From positions 33,883 through 97,882 of the forward strand of contig NZ_BAMT01000011.1 of assembly GCF_000617925.1 (NCBI RefSeq): a stretch of 64,000 bases of DNA, read 5' to 3'. The position numbers were made by a program, and so were the translations under genes. How positions within the stretch are numbered: position 1 is the stretch's first letter; each line of letters starts with the position of its first letter. The notes beneath the pieces are model-generated. The model searched no databases and was not told the DNA's origin. It saw nothing but the letters and a program-made list of their open reading frames with translations. This document shows, one piece after another, positions 41,065 through 51,541 of the stretch. The DNA comes from Methylobacillus glycogenes JCM 2850. Its GTDB lineage: Bacteria; Pseudomonadota; Gammaproteobacteria; Burkholderiales; Methylophilaceae.

Positions 41065-41094
41065 CACCCTCAGCGCCAGCTGAGGGTGTGTTTT
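41065..41094. terminator. Terminator between convergent genes
   Basis: A perfect 10-bp stem (CACCCTCAGC with GCTGAGGGTG) and a 4-nt loop are followed by TGTTTT on the plus strand. It serves the membrane-protein gene and perhaps, in the other direction, uvrD. Confidence 0.8.
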
Positions 41095-43280
41095 AGAGTG
41101 TTTCCAGTTTGGCGTATTCCAGCGCCAGCCATTTCAGGCCTTCGCGGCCAAAATTGACCTGCACGCGCAAGTCATCGGCATTGCTTCGTAATTCACCACC
41201 ACCCCCTGACCAAACTTGCTGTGGCTGACGGCCTGACCTATTTTCCAGGGCATGCTGGCCTGTGGGCGGGCGGTGGGCGTGGCCACCGGGCTTGAAGAGT
41301 ACGCGGCGCTCTTGTTGTTGGTGCTGTTGAGGCGTTTGATCAGGTTTTCCGGGATTTCATCCAGGAAGCGCGAGGCAATGCCGTAACGCACCTGACCATG
41401 CAGCATGCGGCTTTGCGCATAGCTGATGTAAAGTCGCTGGCGCGCGCGCGTCACCGCTACGTACATCAGGCGGCGTTCTTCTTCCAGGCCGTTGCTCTCA
41501 AAACTGCTTTGCTCATGTGGGAACAAGCCTTCTTCCAGGCCGCTGATAAACACGGTCTTGAATTCCAGGCCCTTGGCCGCGTGCACGGTCATCAACTGCA
41601 AGGCATCGCGCCCGGCATCTGCCTGGTGCTCGCCTGCCTCCAGGCTGGCGTGGGTGAGGAACTGCGCGAGCAATGATTGGGCGACTTCGCCGTTTTCATC
41701 GATCTGCATGCCGATTTCCTGATTGGTAAAAGCCACGGCAGCATTAAGCAGTTCATCCAGGTTTTCCACACGGTCTTCGCCATCTTTCTCGGCGGCGTAA
41801 TAATCACGCAAGCCAGAAAGATTGGTGGCAAGTTCAACCTGCTCGGGCAAACTCAGGCCTATGGCGTGTTCCTGCATTTGCTTGATCAGCGCGACAAAGC
41901 CTTCTATGCCACGCCCCGGCCTGCCATTGCCTACCTTGTTCACCGCGCTTGCCACAGGCTGCAATCCTGCGCCCGCGCCAGTTCTTGCAACTGTTCCAGT
42001 GAACGCGCACCTATGCCACGGGTGGGGAAGTTGATCACGCGCAGCAGCGCGGTATCATCATCGCCACTGGCGGTGAGGCGTAAATAAGCCAGTGCGTGCT
42101 TGATTTCGGCACGCTCGAAGAAGCGCAAACCGCCATACACGCGGTAGGGTAGCCCCGCCGAGAACAGCGCATGTTCCAGCACGCGTGATTGCGCGTTAGA
42201 GCGGTACAGCATGGCGATCTGGCTCATATCCATGCCTTCGGCATGTAAGGCTTTGATCTCATCAACGATGAAATTGGATTCATCTATATCGTTATAAGCG
42301 GCATACAAACGTATGGGCTCGCCTTCTCCGGCCGAGGTCCAGAGGTTTTTGCCCAGGCGGTTGCTGTTGTGCGTGATGATGGCGTTGGCGGCATCGAGAA
42401 TATTGCTGTGCGAGCGATAGTTTTGCTCCAGCTTGACGATGTTTTCTACGGCAAAATCCTGTTCAAAATCGCGCATATTGCCTACCCGCGCACCACGGAA
42501 GGCATAGATGGACTGATCGTCATCGCCCACGGCAAAGATGCAGTTTTCACCCCCGGCCAGCAGCTTGAGCCAGAGATATTGCAGGCGGTTGGTATCCTGA
42601 AACTCATCCACCAGAATGTAGCGGAAGCGGTTTTGATAATGCTCGCGTATCTGCTGGTTGCGGCTCAGCAGTTCGTAGCAGCGCAGCAATAGCTCGGCAA
42701 AATCCACCACGCCTTCACGCAAGCACTGCTTGTCATATTCTTCAAAAATCTCACGCATGCGCTGCGAGTGCGCATCATAGGCATCCACCGCATGCGCGCG
42801 CAGGCCTTCTTCCTTGCAGCTATTGATATAGCCCATCACCTGCTTGGGTGGAAACTTCTCGTCATCCACATTCATCACCTTCATCAGGCGCTTGATGGAG
42901 GAAAGCTGGTCTGCGGTATCAAGAATCTGGAAGGTGGCAGGTAATTGTGCTTCCCTGTGATGCGCGCGCAACAGGCGGTTACACAAGCCGTGGAAGGTGC
43001 CCGCCCACATGCCGCGTACATTGATGGGCAGCATGGCGGTTAGCCGCGTGAGCATTTCCTTGGCCGCCTTATTGGTAAAGGTCACGGCCAGCAGGCCATG
43101 CGGCGATACCTGTCCGGTCTGGATCAACCAGGCAATGCGGGTAGTCAATACACGGGTTTTGCCACTGCCAGCACCAGCCAGAATCAGGGCGGATTGATGT
43201 GGCAGGGTGACGGCTTCTAGTTGCTTGTCGTTTAAACCTTCAAGCAGGGAGGTGGGGGAGGCTGAATTCATAGATCGCAT
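41093..43280 (-). CDS. uvrD: ATP-dependent DNA helicase UvrD/PcrA, two frameshifts
   Basis: A superfamily 1 helicase of about 729 residues after repair. Walker A is LAGAGSGKTRVLTTRI, motif II is LVDEFQDTN, and motif VI lies in MYVAVTRARQRLYIS. The C-terminal tail KFGQGVVVNYE...LRVQVNFGREGLKWLALEYAKLE is typical of UvrD rather than Rep. Single bases are lost near 41950 (should read LWQAAVNKVGNG) and near 41183. The start may be 43280 or the ATG at 43271; neither has a clear ribosome-binding site. Confidence 0.88.
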
Positions 43281-43505
43281 TATCGCAGGTGCAGCAGATC
43301 AAGAGAACTATAAGAGCGTGATAGTGTTGCGCCTGATGGCAGAAGGTGGGCAGATGATGGGCTGGAGTGAGGTTGCAGGCTGTGCTGCGGGCATTTGCCA
43401 GCGCCAAGCTCTAGCGCGGCAGATGTGCCAGCATGGTGCAATTTGTAAGCTGATGTAAAAAATGCACCAGGAGTGAACTAATGCATTTGGTGACTGGTCA
43501 TAATT
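43281..43505. other. Intergenic gap, no gene seen
   Basis: Upstream of uvrD. No supported ORF; a small frame at 43207-43458 only overlaps the helicase start. A possible -10 element (CATAAT, 43499-43504) lies just before the candidate small RNA, but no clear -35 was found. Confidence 0.4.
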
Positions 43506-43508
43506 TCA

Positions 43509-43609
43509 GACGACGCAATCGTCTCCCGCTTTCCTCCCTGAGCGGGAAGCCTTATCTGATGAGGCTAGCTTGACCCCGATTTTACTCCCCTTTAATCGGG
43601 GTTTTTTTT
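43509..43609 (+). ncRNA. Candidate structured small RNA with pyrimidine-rich loops
   Basis: Four consecutive stem-loops end in a strong intrinsic terminator. Stem 1 is GACGA/TCGTC (43509-43523). Stem 2 is CCCGCT/AGCGGG (43525-43546) with loop TTCCTCCCTG. Stem 3 is GCCT/AGGC (43549-43565). The terminator is CCCCGATT/AATCGGGG (43574-43601) with ACTCCCC in its loop, followed by eight T residues. Two loops carry CCUCCC/CUCCCC, complementary to Shine-Dalgarno sequences. No protein-coding gene on the plus strand feeds this terminator. Confidence 0.55.
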
Positions 43610-43830
43610 GTCCGGCGTTTGCGCAAGGCTGGTGAGTACTGCTGCTTGCCGCCTGTGTGAATGATTCGCAGTATAGGCGCAAATTATCTGCTTGGGTAAA
43701 TATATTTTTATCAGTTTTTACATGACATGTCATGAGGCCGTCACGGCACTGGCTTACTGAGTTCAGTATTGAGTTCAATCACCTGCAGCGCTTGAGTTAA
43801 GTTTTACGCTACAAAGACTTAGAACGAAAA

Positions 43831-43860
43831 AAAAAAGCCCCGGCGTACCGGGGCTTTTTG
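43831..43860 (-). terminator. groEL terminator
   Basis: AAGCCCCGG-CGTA-CCGGGGCTT is flanked by a long A-run on the left. Read on the minus strand it is a GC-rich hairpin followed by at least ten T residues, 43 bp past the groEL stop. Confidence 0.92.
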
Positions 43861-43903
43861 TTTGACACTGCCAGGGGGGTTAAACCTGGCGGGCCGTGGA
43901 CTA

Positions 43904-45537
<1,634 letters not shown>

Positions 45538-45585
45538 TTAATAAATCTCCTGTTGAATCTTGATGTGCATCAAACGTGCGGGTAA

Positions 45586-45875
45586 TTAGGCTTCAACTAC
45601 GCCCAGGATGTCGTCTTCGCGCAGTACCAGAACTTCCACGCCATCCACCTTGACGCCTTGACCAGCATATTTGCCGAACAAAACCTTATCGCCAACCTTC
45701 AAATCCACGGGAATGGACTTGCCATTGTCATCACGCTTGCCTGGGCCTACAGCAATCACTTCACCTTGATCTGGCTTTTCGGTAGCGGAATCAGGAATCA
45801 CGATCCGGAAGCGGTCTTACGTTCTTCTTCCAGGCGTTTGACGATAACGCGGTCTTGCAATGGACGAATTGCCAT
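45586..45875 (-). CDS. groES: Co-chaperonin GroES, frameshifted
   Basis: 96 residues after repair, starting [18 protein letters not shown] at 45875 with AGGAG upstream. One base is lost near 45805: TCCGGCATCGTG became TCCGGATCGTG, so it should read [15 protein letters not shown]. The remainder [15 protein letters not shown] to ILGVVEA is intact. First gene of the groESL operon. Confidence 0.95.
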
Positions 45876-45947
45876 GTGTTTTCTCCTAAAATCTTGAAAT
45901 GAGCTTGCTAAAAAAACGGGTTATCAAATTCGATCAGGGCAACTGAG

Positions 45948-45973
45948 TTAGCACTCGGCCTGTAGAGTGCTAA
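45948..45973. promoter_or_regulatory. CIRCE operator (HrcA-binding) upstream of groES
   Basis: Perfect arms TTAGCACTC and GAGTGCTAA lie 73 bp before the groES start. The spacer is 8 nt here instead of the usual 9. Given the many single-base losses in this sequence, a deletion in the spacer is likely. It implies HrcA repression combined with sigma-32 control. Confidence 0.93.
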
Positions 45974-46002
45974 TAATAGGGACGGGGAAGGGGTTTTTCA
46001 AG
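45973..46002 (-). promoter_or_regulatory. Sigma-32 heat-shock promoter of groESL
   Basis: The minus strand reads CTTGAAA (-35, 45996-46002), a 14-bp spacer, then CCCTATTAT (-10, 45973-45981). This is close to the sigma-32 consensus and directly upstream of CIRCE. The transposon end begins 20 bp farther upstream. Confidence 0.85.
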
Positions 46003-46022
46003 TGTGGGGTGGGAGTTTTTTT

Positions 46023-46090
46023 TGTCGTTTGCAATTTAATTCGAGATTTTTGCAATCGATAATTAGATTATTGCAATCAAAAGCTAGATT
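46023..46090. repeat. Left end of Tn7-like element: TGT terminus plus three tandem 21-bp TnsB-type repeats
   Basis: From a 5'-TGT at 46023 come three directly abutting 21-bp repeats at 46028-46048, 46049-46069 and 46070-46090. All fit WTTGCAAT-N9-GATT. Tandem transposase-binding repeats of about 20-22 bp behind a TGT terminus are the hallmark of Tn7-like ends. A run of T residues precedes the terminus, so the 5-bp target duplication may be TTTTT. The right end would be needed to confirm. Confidence 0.8.
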
Positions 46091-46171
46091 TGGTGCTGAG
46101 GGCTTAAATTACAGATGCTTATCCTGCTTTGGGGCGGTTGCGCTCAGGTAGGGGTGAGTGAGTTGTAACTA

Positions 46172-46732
46172 CTAGCTATTAAGTCTAGGAGCCAAAACGG
46201 CTAGCTTTTTAGCAATATCTTCATGTCTATGCGAAAGGTCGAGTATGAGTGAACCGAGGGAGCCTAGGACTATACCGACCCCAAAAGACTGAATGATTAA
46301 TGTCAGTCCCGGTACTGCTGCAAGCCATATCCAACAGCTAAACGCTCCTCCTAAAGCCCAAAGGATGTATAAAAGTCCATTTGCCCACTTGATTGGAAGT
46401 GGTGCTTGCTTAAGCTTTGCTTCACCATTTGCTGTGAATTTAAAGAGGGGTAACCTCTCCAAGCGCCGTATGTCTTTATTTGATAGGGTATTAGTGCTTT
46501 TAAACCATGTGGATAGCGCTTTCTTGGCCTTGCGAGTGTCCGAGTTGAAAGAGCTCCATAGGGAAGGCTGTTTGCTTTTTGCAGTCTGGAGAGTGGGGAA
46601 AGCATGCATGGCATGCTCCCACGCTTTCGTTGCCTCCTCAAGGTTTTGATGTGGATGATCTTTCCACATTTTTATAACAGGGGCTAAAAAGGCTGTTGTT
46701 GCATCATCATCACTATTCGGATTATCGGCCAT
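46172..46732 (-). CDS. Hypothetical membrane protein near transposon left end
   Basis: 186 residues from MADNPNSDDD, overlapping the end of the upstream XRE gene by 11 bp, so the two are likely translated together. The N-terminal ~110 residues are charged and helical. Two hydrophobic segments follow (ANGLLYILWALGGAFSCWIWLAAVPGLTLIIQ and GVGIVLGSLGSLIL, about 120-170). No known family is recognised. Base composition is AT-rich like the tns genes. It lies between the end repeats and the tns core, so it is probably element-borne. Confidence 0.6.
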   Translation of the reverse strand: MADNPNSDDDATTAFLAPVIKMWKDHPHQNLEEATKAWEHAMHAFPTLQTAKSKQPSLWSSFNSDTRKAKKALSTWFKSTNTLSNKDIRRLERLPLFKFTANGEAKLKQAPLPIKWANGLLYILWALGGAFSCWIWLAAVPGLTLIIQSFGVGIVLGSLGSLILDLSHRHEDIAKKLAVLAPRLNS

Positions 46733-47162
46733 GATTCTTCTCAAGGTAGCTGGCTGATAATTGATTTGTGGATTCGTTAAGTTTGCTTTGCACGAGATGA
46801 GAGCGAATTAGGTCAAACATTACATATCGCTTCTCTGGCGTGAGCGATTCCCCTAGGGTCTTTTCATTCTGATCCAACAAATCAAAAACCTTACGTTCAA
46901 TCATCTGCATCTCTTTACTTGGTAGGGCCATGTGATCCACCCTTACTCCGAATAATAGAAATGTCAGGTCTACCCCGATTTCAAGTATAGAAGCCAGATA
47001 ACGTACTGAAGGCGAATTTACCTCAGCTTCATATTGGTATTGAGTAAATCGCTGTACCCCTGCTTTATCTCCAAAATCGGTTTGAGTGAGGCCAAGGCGT
47101 TTTCTTTCGCTTTTTAATCTTTTACCGAAGCCAGCTGGAAGCTTTTCAAATAGTGTAAGCAT
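46722..47162 (-). CDS. XRE-family HTH regulator
   Basis: 146 residues. The N-terminal Cro/C1-type HTH is FGKRLKSERKRLGLTQTDFGDKAGVQRFTQYQYE, followed by YLASILEIGVDLTFLLFG, which resembles phage-type repressors of the same class. The C-terminal half is a helical, glutamate- and lysine-rich extension. It is divergent from the gp16-like gene; the intergenic region holds one 21-bp end-type repeat. It may regulate the element or its own partner gene. Confidence 0.75.
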   Translation of the reverse strand: MLTLFEKLPAGFGKRLKSERKRLGLTQTDFGDKAGVQRFTQYQYEAEVNSPSVRYLASILEIGVDLTFLLFGVRVDHMALPSKEMQMIERKVFDLLDQNEKTLGESLTPEKRYVMFDLIRSHLVQSKLNESTNQLSASYLEKNHGR

Positions 47163-47183
47163 TTTTTAATTATGAGTTTTTTG

Positions 47184-47204
47184 TTTGCAATATTCCAATC
47201 GATT
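47184..47204 (+). repeat. Internal 21-bp copy of the transposon end repeat in a divergent promoter region
   Basis: It fits WTTGCAAT-N9-GATT exactly, in the same orientation as the three end copies. It is preceded by GAGTTTTTTG, similar to the sequence in front of the left terminus. It lies between the XRE gene (minus) and the gp16-like gene (plus), so a transposase or regulator bound here could control the tns operon. Confidence 0.55.
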
Positions 47205-47253
47205 TATATAATGTAAGTAATTATTGTCATTATTTTGGAATGTGGAGGGTAAA

Positions 47254-47499
47254 TTGAATCCATACAAAGCAAAAGCCAGTCAGGTAAGAACAGCTTTTGC
47301 TGAGGCTGGACTTTCAATTTCAGAATGGGCAAGGCTTAATGGATTTTCAGGAAGCTTGGTTTACCAAGTATTAGATGGCAAGAGATCTTGTGTCCGAGGT
47401 CAAAGCCACCAAATTGCTGTCGCGTTGGGGCTAAAGGATGGAGTTGTTACTACAGCTGAGAAATTCAGTGGCAGTTTAATCAAGAGCCAAATCAAATAG
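47254..47499 (+). CDS. BcepMu gp16-type small HTH regulator of the transposon
   Basis: 81 residues. TTG at 47254 is preferred because GGAGG lies five bases upstream; an earlier TTG at 47224 is unsupported. The HTH reads AGLSISEWARLNGFSGSLVYQVLDGKR, followed by CVRGQSHQIAVALGLKDGVV. This matches the BcepMu gp16 family (TIGR04111) found with Mu-like phages and Tn7-like transposons. It is first in line before tnsA, separated by about 190 bp that hold a possible antisense-strand small RNA. Confidence 0.75.
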   Translation: MNPYKAKASQVRTAFAEAGLSISEWARLNGFSGSLVYQVLDGKRSCVRGQSHQIAVALGLKDGVVTTAEKFSGSLIKSQIK

Positions 47500-47528
47500 C
47501 TCATTTTTACACTGGAGGCAATATGCAA

Positions 47529-47633
47529 TAAAAAACCGGAATCACCTTAAAGGATCATCCGGCTTCTATCCTGCGTAAGCAGAGGTACGACTGTTAGCAC
47601 TTTCAGTATCTCCAATTGCGCAAATGAAGTCAA
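47529..47633 (-). ncRNA. Candidate ~70-nt small RNA inside the transposon, with own promoter and terminator
   Basis: On the minus strand: -35 TTGACT (47628-47633), a 17-bp spacer, and -10 GATACT (47605-47610), giving a start near 47598. The transcript would hold a small hairpin (CTGC-TTAC-GCAG, 47571-47582). It ends in a GC-capped terminator (47536-47565) followed by TTTTTT (47530-47535). No ORF is present. It runs opposite to tnsA and lies in the gap between the gp16-like gene and tnsA. Confidence 0.55.
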
Positions 47634-47687
47634 GGCCTTCTTTTGCCAATTAAAACATTCATTTTGATTGGCGCACCTGGAGATATT

Positions 47688-48611
47688 ATGAACCAACGTA
47701 CTTTAGCTGGTCAGGTTAGACCTGTCCGTCAGCTTACTACTACTTCGCCTCATCGAACTGTAGGTGGAATATTCATACCCGGGATAACTCCTTATATTGC
47801 AGAGTATGAATCCTACAACGAAAAACATGCCATTCTGACATTGGCCCTCTGCCATGATGTTCTAGGAATAAAAAGTCAGCCTACCAAGACACACTACATA
47901 AAATCTTCTGGAAAAGCTGGATATCACATCCCGGATTTTGAAGTCGATACAAAAGATGGATCGTTATTACTGGAAGTGAAGGCAATAGAAAATCTGCTTG
48001 AGACCAGAAACATAGCGAAGTATCTCGTACTGGCTCAGCAATACCATCGTAAGCAAGTTTCTTATCGCTTCTTGGTGAATGTCCAAATCGAGGCAAAACC
48101 AAGATTCCAGACCGTGTTGCTGCTTCAGCGATATCTGGCTAGTAAACCTGATGGTGAAAAGTTCGATGTCGCATGCAGTGCTCTTTCTGAAGGGCCTTCC
48201 CGTATTTGCGAATTGATTCGCCGAACGCAATTAGCGCTCGCCGAGATTTATGCGCTAGTTGCGAACCGCATGCTATGTATTGATTGGCGGCATCCTCTCA
48301 CTCCGCAAGCTTATATCTCATTACCAGATCAGCCATTCAAAGGATTGCTGCTTGAAGACGTATTCAGTTCGACCCGGTTTTGTGGTGTTTTGGAAAGCTT
48401 GGCTTTGGGTCGTGAGCCGACAGATCAATCAGTCTTGGCAGTTGCGAAGGCTTGGAGACGATCTGACAACATGCCTCAGCTTTGGGGCATGGTCGGAGGC
48501 TTTGCTGCAGAGTCGCCTTTTAATAGTATCAACGAGATCAGATTTCTTCGAGCAGCTCACCATAGAAGAAATTACGCGCCAGGTCATATTGACCAAAAGG
48601 GAGGCGAGTAA
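47688..48611 (+). CDS. tnsA: TnsA-like transposon endonuclease
   Basis: 307 residues. ATG at 47688 has GGAG seven bases upstream; an earlier in-frame start at 47643 lacks one. The restriction-fold catalytic residues are visible: an early Glu in YNEKHAILTLAL, Asp in YHIPDFEVDTKDG and Glu-Val-Lys in LLLEVKAIENL. In Tn7, TnsA cuts the 5' ends so that the element moves by cut-and-paste. The C-terminal half (about 170-307) resembles the DNA-binding TnsA C-domain. Its stop shares one base with the tnsB start (TAATG). Confidence 0.85.
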   Translation: MNQRTLAGQVRPVRQLTTTSPHRTVGGIFIPGITPYIAEYESYNEKHAILTLALCHDVLGIKSQPTKTHYIKSSGKAGYHIPDFEVDTKDGSLLLEVKAIENLLETRNIAKYLVLAQQYHRKQVSYRFLVNVQIEAKPRFQTVLLLQRYLASKPDGEKFDVACSALSEGPSRICELIRRTQLALAEIYALVANRMLCIDWRHPLTPQAYISLPDQPFKGLLLEDVFSSTRFCGVLESLALGREPTDQSVLAVAKAWRRSDNMPQLWGMVGGFAAESPFNSINEIRFLRAAHHRRNYAPGHIDQKGGE

Positions 48612-50617
48612 TGCGTGCATTTCAGTTGGCCAAGGGATTAACAATTTCAGTTAACAATGAAGTTTTCGAGTTTACTGATAGAACAGAGGATGAGGTCAAC
48701 TTTCAGCGACCTGGTGATGGAAAGCGTCTGATCTTTAATGTGATTGATTTTTGGACGTCCGTAAATACTGCGGCTATCGAAGTTATTGCGTCGATTTGTA
48801 CTCCTGATGCATTGATATTTCATAAGGATGAGAACCCTCCTGATGTTGTGCCTTTGATTTCTGAGCTGAAAATCAAATACCAACAGAGTCTGGAGAGAAA
48901 GCTTAGATATATTTCGGCACTCAAAGCGCAAGGCATTTCAAGAGGGCAAGGGCGAGCGATTCAGCGGGCATTAGAGCAACTTCAGATAGAGTTCCAGGAT
49001 CCCAGGCGCCCTGCTGCATCAACTGTGCAAGTTTGGTGGAAAGCTTATGAGACAAGTCTGGATAGCAACGAGTCGCTCATCAGTAAACATGCTTATAAGG
49101 CGCGAAGTAAACAACTCGATAGTGAAAGTGAGGGTTTTCTACAGGATAAGATTCGGCAACATTTCATACAGTTGTCTCGGCCTAGTGTGAACAGCGCTTT
49201 CTGGCTGTACATGCGTGATTTACGCGAAGCCAATAAAGAGCGAAAAAACAAAGGGCAGATAATTCTTCAGGATGTATCTTTACGCACTTTTTACAACCGT
49301 ATCAGCGAGTTGCCTCAGCATGAATCATTAGTTGGGCGCTATGGTTATGAGTATGCCCGAAAGCAACTCAAAGTAAGCAAGGGACCTTTGCCTGCAAAGT
49401 ACCCACTGGATGTAGTAGAGATCGACCATACCTTAATGAATTTGTATGTGATTGATGATCTATCGTTCCTACCATTGGGGCGGCCAACAATAACTGCGAT
49501 CAAAGATCGTCATAGCAAAATTCTTTTAGGGCTATATCTCTCATTTCATGGCGGTGGACTACCCAGTATTGCAGGTGCCATCAAGCACTCGTTGACCGCG
49601 CATCATCTGGCATTCGATTTATGGCCTGACCTGGAGAATCCCTGGCCTGCTTTTGGGTTGGGCATGATCTACAGTTCTGATCGTGGTGCCGATTACTTTT
49701 CCCCGCGCTACCGAAATATGATTCTGGATCTGGGTGCCAACTACGAATACTGCCAAGTGCGCACGCCCTGGCTTAAAGGATCAATTGAGCGGTTTTTCCT
49801 AACTCTCGAGCAAACCTTCTTTGAAACGTTGCCTGGGAAAACTTTCAACGCACTCGCGAATCGCCATGGGTACGATCCAGCCAAACAGGCGGTCATTCGA
49901 TTTTCCTCATTGGTGTACTTGCTCCATAAGTGGGCAGTCGACTATCACAATGTCACTCCACACTCCCGTCACATGGCGACTCCTCTGGAACTCTGGCAAG
50001 AAGGTATTGGAGAAGCCCCGCCATCTATGCCAATGTCAGTACAGAGGCTGAATACCATTCTAGGTGATCGCTATTCAGGTACTTTGAGAAACGAAGGCGT
50101 GCAGTTCTTAGGTTTGCATTACGCGGACGATAATTTGCAGCGCATGGTAGATCGATTTGGCAAAGGTGTTGAAGTGGATTTTGTTGTGACGCCAGATAAT
50201 CTTGGGACTATTCACGTCAAGGATCCTGGAACTGGGGGGTATGTTCCTGTGTATTGTACTCGGCCAGATTATGCCAACGGACTATCGTTATTCCAGCATA
50301 AATACATTCGCCATGAAGCAAGGCTACATTTCAGCCGCAATAACTCCCTAGATCTATTATTCGATACCCGTCAGCGTATTGAACAGAAAGTCAGTGAGGA
50401 TATTGATGCAAAATCAACGCACCAAAAAAAGCAGCTCGCACGTATAGCTGGTATTAACTCCAACGCGGTACTGGATGGTGAGGCACGATCTACCAAAACG
50501 CCATTTCAGAATACTCAGAACGCTCAACCGGCTAGTAGTAAGTCCGACGAGAGCCCCTTCACGGCAGTGCCAAGTTATACCTGGGTGAATAATGCAAAAT
50601 GCCACCCTATTCGATAA
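48611..50617 (+). CDS. tnsB: TnsB-like DDE transposase
   Basis: 668 residues, intact. The integrase catalytic core has Asp272 in EIDHTLMNLYVIDD, Asp357 in YSSDRGADYF and Glu393 in LKGSIERFFLTLEQ, a D-D-35/36-E spacing. The N-terminal ~250 residues contain HTH-like segments expected to bind the 21-bp end repeats. The C-terminus (SKSDESPFTAVPSYTW) resembles a TnsC-contact tail. It cuts and joins the 3' ends. The next gene starts 26 bp before its stop. Confidence 0.92.
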   Translation: MRAFQLAKGLTISVNNEVFEFTDRTEDEVNFQRPGDGKRLIFNVIDFWTSVNTAAIEVIASICTPDALIFHKDENPPDVVPLISELKIKYQQSLERKLRYISALKAQGISRGQGRAIQRALEQLQIEFQDPRRPAASTVQVWWKAYETSLDSNESLISKHAYKARSKQLDSESEGFLQDKIRQHFIQLSRPSVNSAFWLYMRDLREANKERKNKGQIILQDVSLRTFYNRISELPQHESLVGRYGYEYARKQLKVSKGPLPAKYPLDVVEIDHTLMNLYVIDDLSFLPLGRPTITAIKDRHSKILLGLYLSFHGGGLPSIAGAIKHSLTAHHLAFDLWPDLENPWPAFGLGMIYSSDRGADYFSPRYRNMILDLGANYEYCQVRTPWLKGSIERFFLTLEQTFFETLPGKTFNALANRHGYDPAKQAVIRFSSLVYLLHKWAVDYHNVTPHSRHMATPLELWQEGIGEAPPSMPMSVQRLNTILGDRYSGTLRNEGVQFLGLHYADDNLQRMVDRFGKGVEVDFVVTPDNLGTIHVKDPGTGGYVPVYCTRPDYANGLSLFQHKYIRHEARLHFSRNNSLDLLFDTRQRIEQKVSEDIDAKSTHQKKQLARIAGINSNAVLDGEARSTKTPFQNTQNAQPASSKSDESPFTAVPSYTWVNNAKCHPIR

Positions 50618-51541
50618 CGTAGAGTTGCGGTCATCAACTCAAGTTACTCCCCTGTCGTTGACCAGGATTCAGGCATTGGATGGGACACCAGCTCAAAAGG
50701 CAGATTTTGTTCGTCAGGTGAAGGTCAATGTGGAGGGGTTTAATCAAGCTCGTAAATTTATTGATAACATACTGGCCCGCGCAAAGCATACGCGCAAACC
50801 TGGTGGTCTCTGGATACTGGGCAGTGGTGGTGTCGGGAAGAGCTTTATCCTGGACGATATTTATTATCGATATCCACCACAGGAAACGCAATCTAGCAGA
50901 TATACCCCGGTGTTGAGTCTCAGCTTCGAGGTACTCCCGTCTGGTCCACCATATTACTTAGTCTGATTTTGCAATTAGGTCAGGATCCCGATCTTTTGCA
51001 CTACCGCAAAAATGATGACCTGCGGGATTACTTGGTAGATGCTCTGCCGCAGTGTGGCACGGTAGCCATCATGTTTGACGAGGCGCAGCACCTCTGGCTC
51101 AACACCAAAGCCAAACGCGTTCAGGATCGCATGGGGGGTGCATTAGGGGATGCCATTAAAAGGTTATATGACGACTTGCATGTGGCCTTCATTTTTACCG
51201 GCACTCCAGGACTGATGAAAGTTTATGAGGAAGATGCGCAGGCAAAAACGCGCTGGAGCGGCTTGCTGCAGCTACAAGAGTTTGAATTTGATAGCAGATT
51301 CATAGGATTGTTAAAGGCGCTTGAAGAAGCAATTCCTTTAGAGGAGCAATCTCAACTCACCGACCAAAGTACTGCCTTGAAGCTATACCAGGCATCGAAG
51401 GGTAATTTCCGTTTACTCAAGGATCTATTAGCTGAGGCGGTTTTCCTGGCGGCTAATGCAAATAGCGCATCCATCTCAACCAAGCATCTTGCCAATGCAT
51501 TTTTTAACCGATTCTGTGCTGTGGAGAACCCATTCTTATGA
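50592..51541 (+). CDS. tnsC: TnsC/TniB-like AAA+ transposition regulator, frameshifted
   Basis: About 316 residues after repair. Walker A is GSGGVGKS (residues 77-84) and Walker B is VAIMFDEAQHLW. Sensor segment HVAFIFTGTPGLMK follows. The frame breaks near 50935, where restoring one base reads SQLRGTPVWSTILLSLILQLGQ. In Tn7 and Tn5053-type elements this ATPase links the target selector to the transposase. The start lies inside the end of tnsB. Confidence 0.88.

Noticed and set aside
43506..43778. 90-codon minus-strand frame
   Set aside because: It spans the hairpins and terminator of the candidate small RNA, has no ribosome-binding site and no family-like features.
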